From Ruminococcaceae bacterium UBA6353 (GTDB taxonomy: Bacteria; Bacillota; Clostridia; Oscillospirales; Acutalibacteraceae), in NCBI GenBank assembly GCA_002437905.1, contig DJRT01000015.1:1-11611 (forward strand): 11,611 nucleotides of DNA, given 5' to 3'. This document shows positions 1-6,643 of this stretch, in pieces. The notes beneath the pieces were generated by a model. That model worked only from the letters and a program-made list of their open reading frames with translations, did no database searches and was not told where the DNA came from. Positions within the stretch are counted from its first letter, which is position 1; each line of letters starts with the position of its first letter. The position numbers were made by a program, and so were the translations under genes.

Positions 1-20
1 CCCAGCTGAGCTATACCCCC
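1..20 (-). tRNA. tRNA 5' end, partial (probably tRNA-Ala)
   Basis: Read on the minus strand, these 20 bases are the 5' end of a tRNA: a seven-base acceptor strand GGGGGTA, then U8, A9 and the D-stem/D-loop GCTCAGCTGGG with the invariant A14 and G18-G19. The anticodon and the rest lie beyond the left edge. The 5' sequence resembles many clostridial tRNA-Ala genes, but the identity cannot be proven without the anticodon. A consensus promoter sits just upstream on the same strand, so the tRNA (or a tRNA cluster starting here) is probably transcribed independently of the PAP2 gene. Confidence 0.85.
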
Positions 21-39
21 ATTTACCGGAACGAGTGCT

Positions 40-68
40 ATTATAGCGAATTATTCCCCACTTGTCAA
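40..68 (-). promoter_or_regulatory. Perfect sigma-A promoter of the tRNA
   Basis: On the minus strand, TTGACA (63-68) and TATAAT (40-45) match the housekeeping consensus 6/6 each, separated by exactly 17 bp. Transcription would start near position 33, about 13 nt before the mature tRNA 5' end at 20. Such strong promoters are typical of stable RNA genes. Confidence 0.93.
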
Positions 69-77
69 GCGCTTTCC

Positions 78-112
78 TCGAAAAAGTGCTGCTTTTCCCG
101 ATTATTTTTCGA
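78..112 (-). terminator. Possible weak terminator or hairpin after the PAP2 gene
   Basis: An exact 8-bp inverted repeat, TCGAAAAA (78-85) and TTTTTCGA (105-112), brackets a 19-nt loop and overlaps the last codons of the PAP2 gene. An alternative smaller stem (GGAAAAG/CTTTTTC, including a G-U pair, loop CAGCA) lies inside it. The stems are AT-rich and no long U-tract follows, so this is at best a weak terminator. It lies just upstream of the tRNA -35 box. Confidence 0.3.
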
Positions 113-671
113 TTTTCTCCGCCTTTTTCTGCCGACGGTGGCCAATGGCATCGTAAATGCGGTCGGCCAGAAAGCAGCCAAAAGCCCCAAAAGCAACGCC
201 CAGGATGATCGCCGCCAGCACATCCGTCGGGTAATGCACGAAGAGGTACAGGCGCGAGAAAGCGACCAGCGCCGCCACCACCGTGGCCACAATCCCCACC
301 TTGCGGTGGCGGATCAACAACACGGTCGAGGTTTCAAACGCAGCCAGTGTATGGCCGGACGGGAAGGAAAAATCGCTCAGCCGCCGCACCAGCAGAGTGA
401 CCGTCAGGTCAACATCATACGGACGAACCCGTGCAACCACATTTTTCAGCAGGATATTGCCGATCAGCAGTCCCAGCAGCAGGGCAATCCCCATGGAAAG
501 CCCGGTACGGCGGGTCTTTTTCACGCACAGCAGCACCAGTGCCAGCAGGATGCAGAAAATCCCGCTATCCCCCAGCTTGGTGATCCACGGCATCACAGCA
601 TCCATAAAGCCACACTGCAGATGATCCTGTATCCAGTGCAGGATCGACAGTTCCACACTTCCGCAAAGCAT
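102..671 (-). CDS. PAP2-family membrane phosphatase (undecaprenyl-PP phosphatase-like)
   Basis: A 189-residue multi-pass membrane protein of the PAP2/type 2 phosphatidic acid phosphatase family. All three catalytic blocks are visible: KNVVARVRP (about residues 76-84), PSGH (104-107) and SR-x6-H-x3-D (S138-R139, H146, D150), with hydrophobic helices between them. Bacterial members dephosphorylate lipid pyrophosphates, often recycling undecaprenyl-PP at the outer face of the membrane, or phosphatidylglycerol-phosphate; the substrate cannot be read from the sequence. I chose the ATG at 669-671: it begins 2 nt after the upstream gene's stop and has GGGGGA about 6 nt upstream. Two in-frame ATGs further upstream (689 and 710) lie inside the previous gene and have no clear ribosome site. 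It is the last gene of the minus-strand array. Confidence 0.9.
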   Translation of the reverse strand: MLCGSVELSILHWIQDHLQCGFMDAVMPWITKLGDSGIFCILLALVLLCVKKTRRTGLSMGIALLLGLLIGNILLKNVVARVRPYDVDLTVTLLVRRLSDFSFPSGHTLAAFETSTVLLIRHRKVGIVATVVAALVAFSRLYLFVHYPTDVLAAIILGVAFGAFGCFLADRIYDAIGHRRQKKAEKIEK

Positions 672-673
672 CC

Positions 674-2287
674 CTATTCCCCCGTCCATTCCAGTTTTTT
701 CAGCACCCATTCGGCGCAGCGGACTCCATCAACCGCCGCCGACAAAATGCCGCCCGCATAGCCGGCACCCTCCCCACAGGGGAACAGTCCCCGCACAGAG
801 GACTCACCCCCGGCATCGCGCAGCAGACGCACCGGAGAGGAAGAACGCGATTCAACGCCGGTCAGCACGGCATCCGGGCAATCAAACCCGGAAAGCTGCC
901 GCCCGAAAACCGGCAGTGCCGCGCGCAGCGCAGCGGAAACCGGCTGCGGCAGACAGCCGCGCAGATCCGTCCAGGTGACCCCCGGCCGGTAGGAAGGGCG
1001 AATATCCCCCGCCCCGGCAGATGCCCGGCCGGCAAGGAAATCCCCCACCAGCTGCACCGGCGCATGATAATTGCCGCCACCCAACCGGAAAGCCGCCTGT
1101 TCCATGCGCCGCTGAAAGGCAAAGCCCGCCAGCGGATCCTCCGGCGCACCGAAATCCGCCGGCTCAACCCCCACCAGCAGGGCACTGTTGGAGTTTTCGG
1201 CCGCGCGGGCATGCTCACTCATGCCATTCACCACGACTCCACCCTCCTCCGAGGCAGCGGCGATCACCTCACCGCCGGGACACATACAGAAGGTAAATAC
1301 CCCGCGGCAGCCTGGCGGAACACAGTGCTGCTTATAATCCGCCGCACCGAGTGCCGGATGGCCGGCCGCTGCGCCATACTGGCTGCGGTCGATCATCTGG
1401 CGTTTATGTTCGATGCGTACCCCCACGGCAAAGGGCTTCTGCTCCATCTGCACACCGCGGCGGCACAGCATAGCCACCGTATCGCGGGCGCTGTGCCCGA
1501 CCGCAAACACCGCCGCCGAACAGGGCAGCTCCTCCTCTCCCTCGGCGGTTTTTATCCGCAGTGCCGTCAGCACGCCGCCACGCAGGACAATATCCGTCAC
1601 ACAGGTATAAAACCGCACCTCGCCGCCAAGGCGCAAAATCGCCTCCCGCAGACCACGCACAGTTCGCCGCAGCTCATCGGTGCCGATATGCGGCTTGGCC
1701 TGCCACAGGATAGCCGCCGGCGCGCCGGCGGCAGCAAAGGTCTCCAGCACATGACGGCTGCGCGGATCCTTGATGCCGGAATTCAGCTTACCGTCCGAAA
1801 AGGTGCCGGCGCCGCCCTCGCCAAACTGCACATTGGTGGTGGTATCCAGAATGCCGGTACGGCGGAAGCTTTCCACCGCCGCCTGCCGGCTGTCCACATC
1901 ACCGCCGCGCTCCAGCAGCAGCGGCCGGGCGCCGGCCTGCGCCAGCGTCAGTGCCGCAAAAAGGCCGGCAGGCCCGCTGCCCACCACCACCGGCCGCACC
2001 GCCGGTGGCTGCGTGAGCGGTGCCAACACATACGGAGCAGGCTGCACACGGCTAACCTGCGCCGTGCGACAGCGCTTATTGCGCAGCACAGCCTCCTCAT
2101 CCGGCACCGTCACATCCACGGCGATCTGAAAGTGCACCGCTTCTTTTTTGCGGGCATCCACCGACCGCCGGGCAAGCGTGCAGCGGATAAGACTCTCGGC
2201 CGGCACGGCAAGCACCGCTGCCGCCCTGTGCCGCAGCATATCCTCGGTATACAAAAGCGGCATGGAAATGCCGGTTATCCGCAACAT
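674..2287 (-). CDS. NAD(P)/FAD-dependent oxidoreductase, COG2509 type
   Basis: A 537-residue predicted cytoplasmic flavoprotein. After a roughly 90-residue N-terminal region typical of this family comes the dinucleotide-binding motif VVGSGPAGL (about 101-109) with ERGG at the end of the second strand (127-130). It is followed by the hallmark FGEGGAGTFSDGKL (155-168), FCMCPGGEV (333-341) and the C-terminal FAD-contact motif PCGEGAGYAGGI (503-514). The length fits COG2509 'uncharacterized FAD-dependent dehydrogenases', whose substrate is not known to me. The start is the ATG at 2285-2287, with TGAGGT overlapping the upstream stop; longer readings run into the neighbouring gene and lose the natural N-terminus. 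The gap to the upstream flavoprotein gene is 10 nt, so the two are very likely co-translated. Confidence 0.9.
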   Translation of the reverse strand: MLRITGISMPLLYTEDMLRHRAAAVLAVPAESLIRCTLARRSVDARKKEAVHFQIAVDVTVPDEEAVLRNKRCRTAQVSRVQPAPYVLAPLTQPPAVRPVVVGSGPAGLFAALTLAQAGARPLLLERGGDVDSRQAAVESFRRTGILDTTTNVQFGEGGAGTFSDGKLNSGIKDPRSRHVLETFAAAGAPAAILWQAKPHIGTDELRRTVRGLREAILRLGGEVRFYTCVTDIVLRGGVLTALRIKTAEGEEELPCSAAVFAVGHSARDTVAMLCRRGVQMEQKPFAVGVRIEHKRQMIDRSQYGAAAGHPALGAADYKQHCVPPGCRGVFTFCMCPGGEVIAAASEEGGVVVNGMSEHARAAENSNSALLVGVEPADFGAPEDPLAGFAFQRRMEQAAFRLGGGNYHAPVQLVGDFLAGRASAGAGDIRPSYRPGVTWTDLRGCLPQPVSAALRAALPVFGRQLSGFDCPDAVLTGVESRSSSPVRLLRDAGGESSVRGLFPCGEGAGYAGGILSAAVDGVRCAEWVLKKLEWTGE

Positions 2288-2297
2288 TGTCTTTACC

Positions 2298-3569
2298 TCA
2301 TCCTTTCCGGGCGGCCGACCAGTGCTCCACCATCGCCCGCGCGGCCACAAAGGCGCTGCTCCAGGCAAACTGCAGGTTATAGCCGCCGCAGTCGCCGTCC
2401 ACATCCAGCACCTCGCCGGCGGCGTACAGGCCGGAAAAGCCCCGCACCGCCATGGTACGGTGATCAATCCGCTCTGCTGCTATACCGCCGGCCGTTACCT
2501 GGGCGCCGCCGAAGCCCTGCGTACCGGTGACCGGCAGCGGCCAATCCTGTATCCATGCAGCGATCCGGCAGCATTCCGCCGGCGTCAGCTCCCCTACCGG
2601 TCTGGTCAGCGGCAGCACCCCGGCAGCGCGCAGCACAGTCTGCCCCAGCCGCTTATGCAGAAGGCCGGTCAGCAGATCCTCCAGCGTACGGCCGGGCAGC
2701 GCGGCGCGCTCCTCCACCCGCTGCCGCAGACGGTCCGGCTGCCAATGCGGCAGCAGATTCAGGTGCGCCGTCAGCGCGCCCTTCTTGCGGCGCTCCCAGT
2801 CCGCGGCCGGCCGGGAGATCTGCATCACCACCGGTCCGGACAGGCCATAATCCGTAAACAGCAGCTCACCGGTGTTTTCTGCCAGCAGCTGCCCTTCCAG
2901 CGTCAGCCAGACCCTCGCCTGCGTACGGATCCCCTTGACGGCACGCACCAGCGTCGGCTCGGTACGCAGCTGCACAATGGAGGGAAACAGCGGCGTACGC
3001 TCCAGGCCCAGTGCCGTCAGCAGGCGATAGGCGTCCGCACTGCCGCCCAGTGCCGGTGCCGCGGCACCGCCGGTGCACACCAGCACCTGCTGCGCCGTCA
3101 GGCTGCCCGCAGCGGTTTCCAGCCGCCAGCCACCCTTTATCGGCTGCAGTGCCTCCACGGCGCAATCACAGCGCGTTTCCACACCGCAGGCGGCGGCCTC
3201 CAGCCGCAGAGCATCCAGCACGGCGCCGGCCTGCTCCGATTCCGGATAGACCTTTCCGTCCGGGTGCTCACAGGTATCCACGCCGATGGAGCCAAAAAAA
3301 CGCCGCGCCGCTGCCGGCGGAAAGGCTGCCAGCGCAGCCCCGGCCAGCGCCGGGCAGCCATGGTACTGTGCCGCCGTAGCAGACACATTGCTCAGATTGC
3401 AGGTGCCATTGCCGGTGGCCAGCAGCTTTTTGCCCACGCGCGGCGCCTTTTCCAGCAGCAGCAGGCGGCGGCTGATCCCCTGCCGGGCTGCCGCCCGGCC
3501 AAGAAACACCGCCGCCGCACACCCGGCGGCGCCGCCGCCGATCACCGCACAATCCACATCAAAGCTCAT
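2298..3569 (-). CDS. HI0933/BaiN-like FAD-binding oxidoreductase
   Basis: A 423-residue cytoplasmic flavoprotein of the HI0933-like family (also called the aminoacetone oxidase family or BaiN-like). Visible motifs are GGGAAG (11-16), LEKAPRVGKKLLATGNGTCN (39-58, the family signature), GELLFTDYGLSGP (234-246), TAGGI (359-363) and AGEVLDVDGDCGGYN (384-398) near the C-terminus. BaiN of Clostridium scindens was reported to reduce bile-acid intermediates, but most family members have no assigned substrate, so the bile-acid role should not be transferred on homology alone. The ATG at 3567-3569 has GAGGTG 5 nt upstream. It begins 12 nt after the ruvA stop and ends 10 nt before the COG2509 gene. Nothing appears broken. 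Confidence 0.9.
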   Translation of the reverse strand: MSFDVDCAVIGGGAAGCAAAVFLGRAAARQGISRRLLLLEKAPRVGKKLLATGNGTCNLSNVSATAAQYHGCPALAGAALAAFPPAAARRFFGSIGVDTCEHPDGKVYPESEQAGAVLDALRLEAAACGVETRCDCAVEALQPIKGGWRLETAAGSLTAQQVLVCTGGAAAPALGGSADAYRLLTALGLERTPLFPSIVQLRTEPTLVRAVKGIRTQARVWLTLEGQLLAENTGELLFTDYGLSGPVVMQISRPAADWERRKKGALTAHLNLLPHWQPDRLRQRVEERAALPGRTLEDLLTGLLHKRLGQTVLRAAGVLPLTRPVGELTPAECCRIAAWIQDWPLPVTGTQGFGGAQVTAGGIAAERIDHRTMAVRGFSGLYAAGEVLDVDGDCGGYNLQFAWSSAFVAARAMVEHWSAARKG

Positions 3570-3581
3570 GCTGCACCTCGC

Positions 3582-4193
3582 TTAATTCCGGCGTGCCAGC
3601 AGCTTCAGCGCCTCACGCACCAGCGTCTCCACCGGCAGGGCACTATCCAGCTTGCCCACCGCCGCGGAAGCCTCGCCGGCCGTAAAGCCCAACACCGCCA
3701 GCGCATTCACGGCCTCGGCCGCATTGCCGGCCGCATTCACCGCTGCACCGGCCGGGATATCCGCCGGCGCCAGGCCGGTTGCCGTGGCGGCAACCTTATC
3801 CTTCATTTCCAGCACGATCCGCTGTGCCAGCTTGGGGCCGACGCCAGCGGCCTTCGTCAGCGCCTTATGGTCGCCTGAAGCCACCGCCAGTGCCACCCGT
3901 TCCGGCGACAGCTCCGAAAGAATGGACAGCCCCACCTTGGGACCGACGCCGGAAATGGCTGTCAGCTGCTTAAAGCAGGTCAGCTCATTCTGGTCGGCAA
4001 AGCCGAACAGTTCGATCGCGTCCTCGCGCACATTCATCACGGTGTAAAGCATAGCCTCTTTACCGATCGACGGCAGCTGCTTGGCTGTGTTCATCGTGAT
4101 CTGGCAGCGAAAGCCGACCCCACCGCAGCAGATCACCGCCATACGCGGCTCCAGCCGGAGCAGCTCCCCCTTGAGACTGTACAGCATATCCAT
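3582..4193 (-). CDS. ruvA: Holliday junction branch migration protein RuvA
   Basis: A 203-residue RuvA, the usual length. RuvA tetramers bind four-way DNA junctions and load the RuvB motor. Domain I (1-65) is an OB-fold beginning MLYSLKGELL and including VREDA (55-59). Domain II has two helix-hairpin-helix motifs, with SGVGPK (81-86) and GVGPKLA (117-123). A Gly/Ala/Pro-rich linker (about 138-158) leads to the small RuvB-binding domain III (160-203). The ATG at 4193 follows the ruvC stop by one base, with AAGGAG 4 nt upstream; an ATG two codons later would have 10-nt spacing and is also possible. ruvB does not follow: the next gene is a flavoprotein. Confidence 0.97.
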   Translation of the reverse strand: MDMLYSLKGELLRLEPRMAVICCGGVGFRCQITMNTAKQLPSIGKEAMLYTVMNVREDAIELFGFADQNELTCFKQLTAISGVGPKVGLSILSELSPERVALAVASGDHKALTKAAGVGPKLAQRIVLEMKDKVAATATGLAPADIPAGAAVNAAGNAAEAVNALAVLGFTAGEASAAVGKLDSALPVETLVREALKLLARRN

Positions 4194-4194
4194 G

Positions 4195-4701
4195 TCACTC
4201 CTTCTGCTTGATCAATGCTTGTTTGACCGCTGTGCCGCCATACTGCGCATGGCAGATGGCAATGGCCAGGGCGTCCGCCGTATCATCCGGTTTCGGCACG
4301 GCCTTCAGCCGCAGCAGCCGGCGGGTCATCTCCATCACCTGCGGCTTATGCGCCTGACCGAAGCCGGTCACGGCGCATTTTACCTGCATGGGGGTGTATT
4401 CAAACGCCGGCACCCCCTGCTTCTGCAACGCCAGCATGGTCACCCCACGCGCCTGCGCCACATCAATAGCCGTCGTTTTATTGCTCTGAAAATACAGCTT
4501 TTCGACCGCTGCGGCATCCGGCTTATGCTTCTGCAGGATTGCGGTCAGCTCCTCATAAATGATCTCCAGCCGGCGGTTGAACGGCATGCCGGCCGGCGTG
4601 GTCACCGCGCCGAAATCCACCGGAAGAAAGCGCCCCCGCTCAAAGCGGATGACCCCCCAGCCAACGATGGCATAGCCGGGGTCAATGCCCAAAATTATCA
4701 T
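4195..4701 (-). CDS. ruvC: Crossover junction endodeoxyribonuclease RuvC
   Basis: A 168-residue RuvC, the Mg2+-dependent nuclease that resolves Holliday junctions by paired nicks. The RNase H-like fold and four acidic catalytic positions are present: D7 in GIDPG, E67 in VEKLYF, and D140 and D143 in the C-terminal KPDDTADALA block, corresponding to D7/E66/D138/D141 of E. coli. I place the start at the ATG at 4699-4701, giving the family-typical MIILGIDPG. This ATG overlaps the TGA of the upstream CinA-pseudosortase gene (ATGA), implying coupled translation. A longer reading from 4725 would only add eight residues inside the previous gene. It runs directly into ruvA. Confidence 0.97.
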   Translation of the reverse strand: MIILGIDPGYAIVGWGVIRFERGRFLPVDFGAVTTPAGMPFNRRLEIIYEELTAILQKHKPDAAAVEKLYFQSNKTTAIDVAQARGVTMLALQKQGVPAFEYTPMQVKCAVTGFGQAHKPQVMEMTRRLLRLKAVPKPDDTADALAIAICHAQYGGTAVKQALIKQKE

Positions 4702-6584
4702 GGCGTTTCCAGCTCCATTTCCCATTGCTTGGCATCCGCTGACGAAGAAGGCTCCGGCTGCGTAGCCGTCGGCAGGGCGGTCGTTGGCGCCGTGGTGGTT
4801 TCCGCCGTGGTGGGCGGCGCCGTGGTCGTTGCTGCCGCCCCGTTTTCCGGCGGAGCCGTGGTGGTCACCACGGTGGTTGTGGTCGCATAATCGGCGGCGG
4901 CCAGCGGTGCCTCTTCCCGCTTTTCCTGCGCAAACCAGCTATCCGGGAAACGCCCCTCCGGGTTGATCGTATAGGTTGGCTTCTCAGCTTCGTCGGCTGT
5001 GTCGCCTGCAGTGGCAGGCAGCCGCCGTGCCACCACCACAAAACGGGCATTCGCGTGCCCGTACTCCCTGGAGGCATCCGTTGAAAGCGCCAGCAGACGA
5101 TCCTGCGCCGTAACCGCATGGTTGCTGGTATACAGCGACCGGCTGCACAGCTCCTCCAGATACCGTTCATAGACCTCCCCGTCCGCAAAACTGCGCTGAA
5201 GCTGCCAGGCATCGGTATCATCCATCACCAGCACCGCGAACACCTCCCACCGGGAAAGCCTGTACAGGGTATTCATTTCGATCACCGGATGTTCTTTAAG
5301 AAAAGCGATGCGCCGGTAGGAAAGCATCTCGGAGAACATCTGCCCATCCCGGGTGTTCTTCCCATAGATGGTCATGGTGCGGCGCTCGTCATCCACCAGC
5401 GTGTCCGCCTCGTCAAAAAAGGGCTGCCCGTAATGGGAAAGCTGGTTGCTGAAATTGTGGTTTTCGTAGTAGCCGTTGCTCCAGCGCATAACCGGGTAGT
5501 CAATCACCGTATCGGCTATGCGGATCCACCCGCCGATATCCGCATTCAGCGCATACAGGCTGCGGAAGCGGGAGATCATCGACTGCTCCTCTGCGGGAGC
5601 CGTGCTGTTGGCGGCGCTATTGCGGTCGACCGCCTCATCCCAGTACATCCGGCGCAGGTCATCCTGCAGCTGCCGGTTATTATCCGGTGCCAGCTGCAGG
5701 GAAAAGGCCAGCCCTGCACCGGCGGCCAGCAGCAGCACCGCACCAACCCATGCGGAAAGCTTGAGAAAGCGTACACGGCGCGCCTCGCCGCGGCGAGGCA
5801 GCAAAGACGGCAAAAACGGCTTGCGCCGGCGAGAAGTCTCCGGCTGCTCCGGCAGTGCGGCGATGCCGCCGGCCATCACCGCCGGGTAGGCTTCCAGATA
5901 CCGCCGCAGCAGATCCAGTGCATGCGCCGCCGCCAGCTGACGGATCGCCGCCCGGTCGCGGCCGGCACCGCCGAGCTGCAGCCGCCGCACCCACACGCGC
6001 CTGTAATCCGCCAGTGCCACAAACACCGTGCCCACCGGCTTATCCTCCGCCGCCTGCGGGCCGGCCTCGCCGGTGATGCTGATACCAATATCCGCTCCAC
6101 CACAGCGCCGCACACCGCGCGCCATCTCGCAGGCGGTCTGCTCACTGACGGCGCCATAGGCGCGGAGCGTTTCCCGCCGCACATGCAGCAGGTGCTCCTT
6201 GCAGGCGCAGGAATAGGATACCACACCGGTGCCGAACACCTGTGAACAGCCGGGTACATCCGTCAGCCGGGCGGCAACCATGCCGCCGGTGCAGGACTCC
6301 GCCAGTGCGACCGTTTTATTCAGCTGCCGCAGCAGCGCCACATCGCGGGAGGCAAGGCTTTCGCCTTCACAGCTATAACAATACACCCCCAGGGCTTCGG
6401 CAGCCTGCCCGACCACGGCATCCACCGCAGCCGGCGGCTCCCCCTGCAGACGCAGGCAAAGCCCCTCCGCCTGGGACGATAGCTCGGCCGTTACCCCGGC
6501 CGGCAATTCGGGCAGCCGCTGCCACACTGCTTCTTCGGTCAGATCAAATATACCCAGCTGCCGCTGGTAGACAGTCGGCTCCAC
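4698..6584 (-). CDS. CinA (no MoCF domain) fused to a membrane class B pseudosortase with Thr-rich tail
   Basis: A 628-residue fusion in one uninterrupted frame. Residues 1-72 resemble the middle (KH-like) region of CinA. Residues 75-232 are the CinA C-terminal/PncC domain, with AESCTGG (95-101), SYSCACK (123-129, keeping the catalytic-type Ser and Lys positions of NMN deamidases) and SITGEAGP (169-176). The N-terminal MoCF domain of full CinA is absent. A basic linker (RRGEARRVR) precedes one transmembrane helix (about 274-297), placing the CinA part inside the cell. Residues 340-521 are class B sortase-like (GWIRI, IDYPV, YYENHNF, IYGKN, LSTD, ARFVVVAR), but the catalytic His is K409 and the catalytic Cys is D503; R514 is kept. 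A Thr/Pro tail follows from 567. The GTG start has GGGGG 8 nt upstream. PncC activity is inferred from motifs; sortase activity is unlikely. Confidence 0.88.
   Translation of the reverse strand: MEPTVYQRQLGIFDLTEEAVWQRLPELPAGVTAELSSQAEGLCLRLQGEPPAAVDAVVGQAAEALGVYCYSCEGESLASRDVALLRQLNKTVALAESCTGGMVAARLTDVPGCSQVFGTGVVSYSCACKEHLLHVRRETLRAYGAVSEQTACEMARGVRRCGGADIGISITGEAGPQAAEDKPVGTVFVALADYRRVWVRRLQLGGAGRDRAAIRQLAAAHALDLLRRYLEAYPAVMAGGIAALPEQPETSRRRKPFLPSLLPRRGEARRVRFLKLSAWVGAVLLLAAGAGLAFSLQLAPDNNRQLQDDLRRMYWDEAVDRNSAANSTAPAEEQSMISRFRSLYALNADIGGWIRIADTVIDYPVMRWSNGYYENHNFSNQLSHYGQPFFDEADTLVDDERRTMTIYGKNTRDGQMFSEMLSYRRIAFLKEHPVIEMNTLYRLSRWEVFAVLVMDDTDAWQLQRSFADGEVYERYLEELCSRSLYTSNHAVTAQDRLLALSTDASREYGHANARFVVVARRLPATAGDTADEAEKPTYTINPEGRFPDSWFAQEKREEAPLAAADYATTTTVVTTTAPPENGAAATTTAPPTTAETTTAPTTALPTATQPEPSSSADAKQWEMELETP
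4746..4886 (-). repeat. Low-complexity Thr/Pro/Ala-coding tail of the CinA fusion
   Basis: This stretch codes for residues 567-613, dominated by TTT, TAPP and TTAP runs after the sortase-like domain. The DNA is a degenerate GTGGT/ACCAC repeat. Such tails in Gram-positive surface proteins are usually extended linkers crossing the wall, often glycosylated. The protein ends with a non-repetitive acidic end (about 616-628), with no sorting signal or second helix. Confidence 0.8.
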
Positions 6585-6643
6585 TGCTGCTGCCCCCTTT
6601 CTGCCTGTTCTTTACCTGTAAGCCGAGCGCTAAAGTGTCCCGG

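Noticed and set aside
1064..2530. A 488-codon plus-strand open frame
   Set aside because: It lies opposite the COG2509 flavoprotein gene, has no recognisable motifs and a skewed composition; a shadow frame.
2148..3878. A 576-codon plus-strand open frame opposite the two flavoproteins and ruvA
   Set aside because: It is antisense to three clearly recognised genes, its translation is rich in Arg, Gln, His and Ala without any domain, and it arises from GC-rich third positions.
5022..5567. Catalytic residue changes caused by sequencing error or a decaying pseudogene
   Set aside because: The frame is intact over 628 codons, the surrounding sortase motifs are well kept, each change needs more than one base difference from the Cys codon (Cys to GAT), and a second gene nearby shows the same kind of loss.
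6585..6643. A promoter or terminator in the 59-nt gap between thiI and the CinA fusion
   Set aside because: I see neither a -10/-35 pair nor a stem followed by a U-tract; only the ribosome site GGGGG at 6593-6597.
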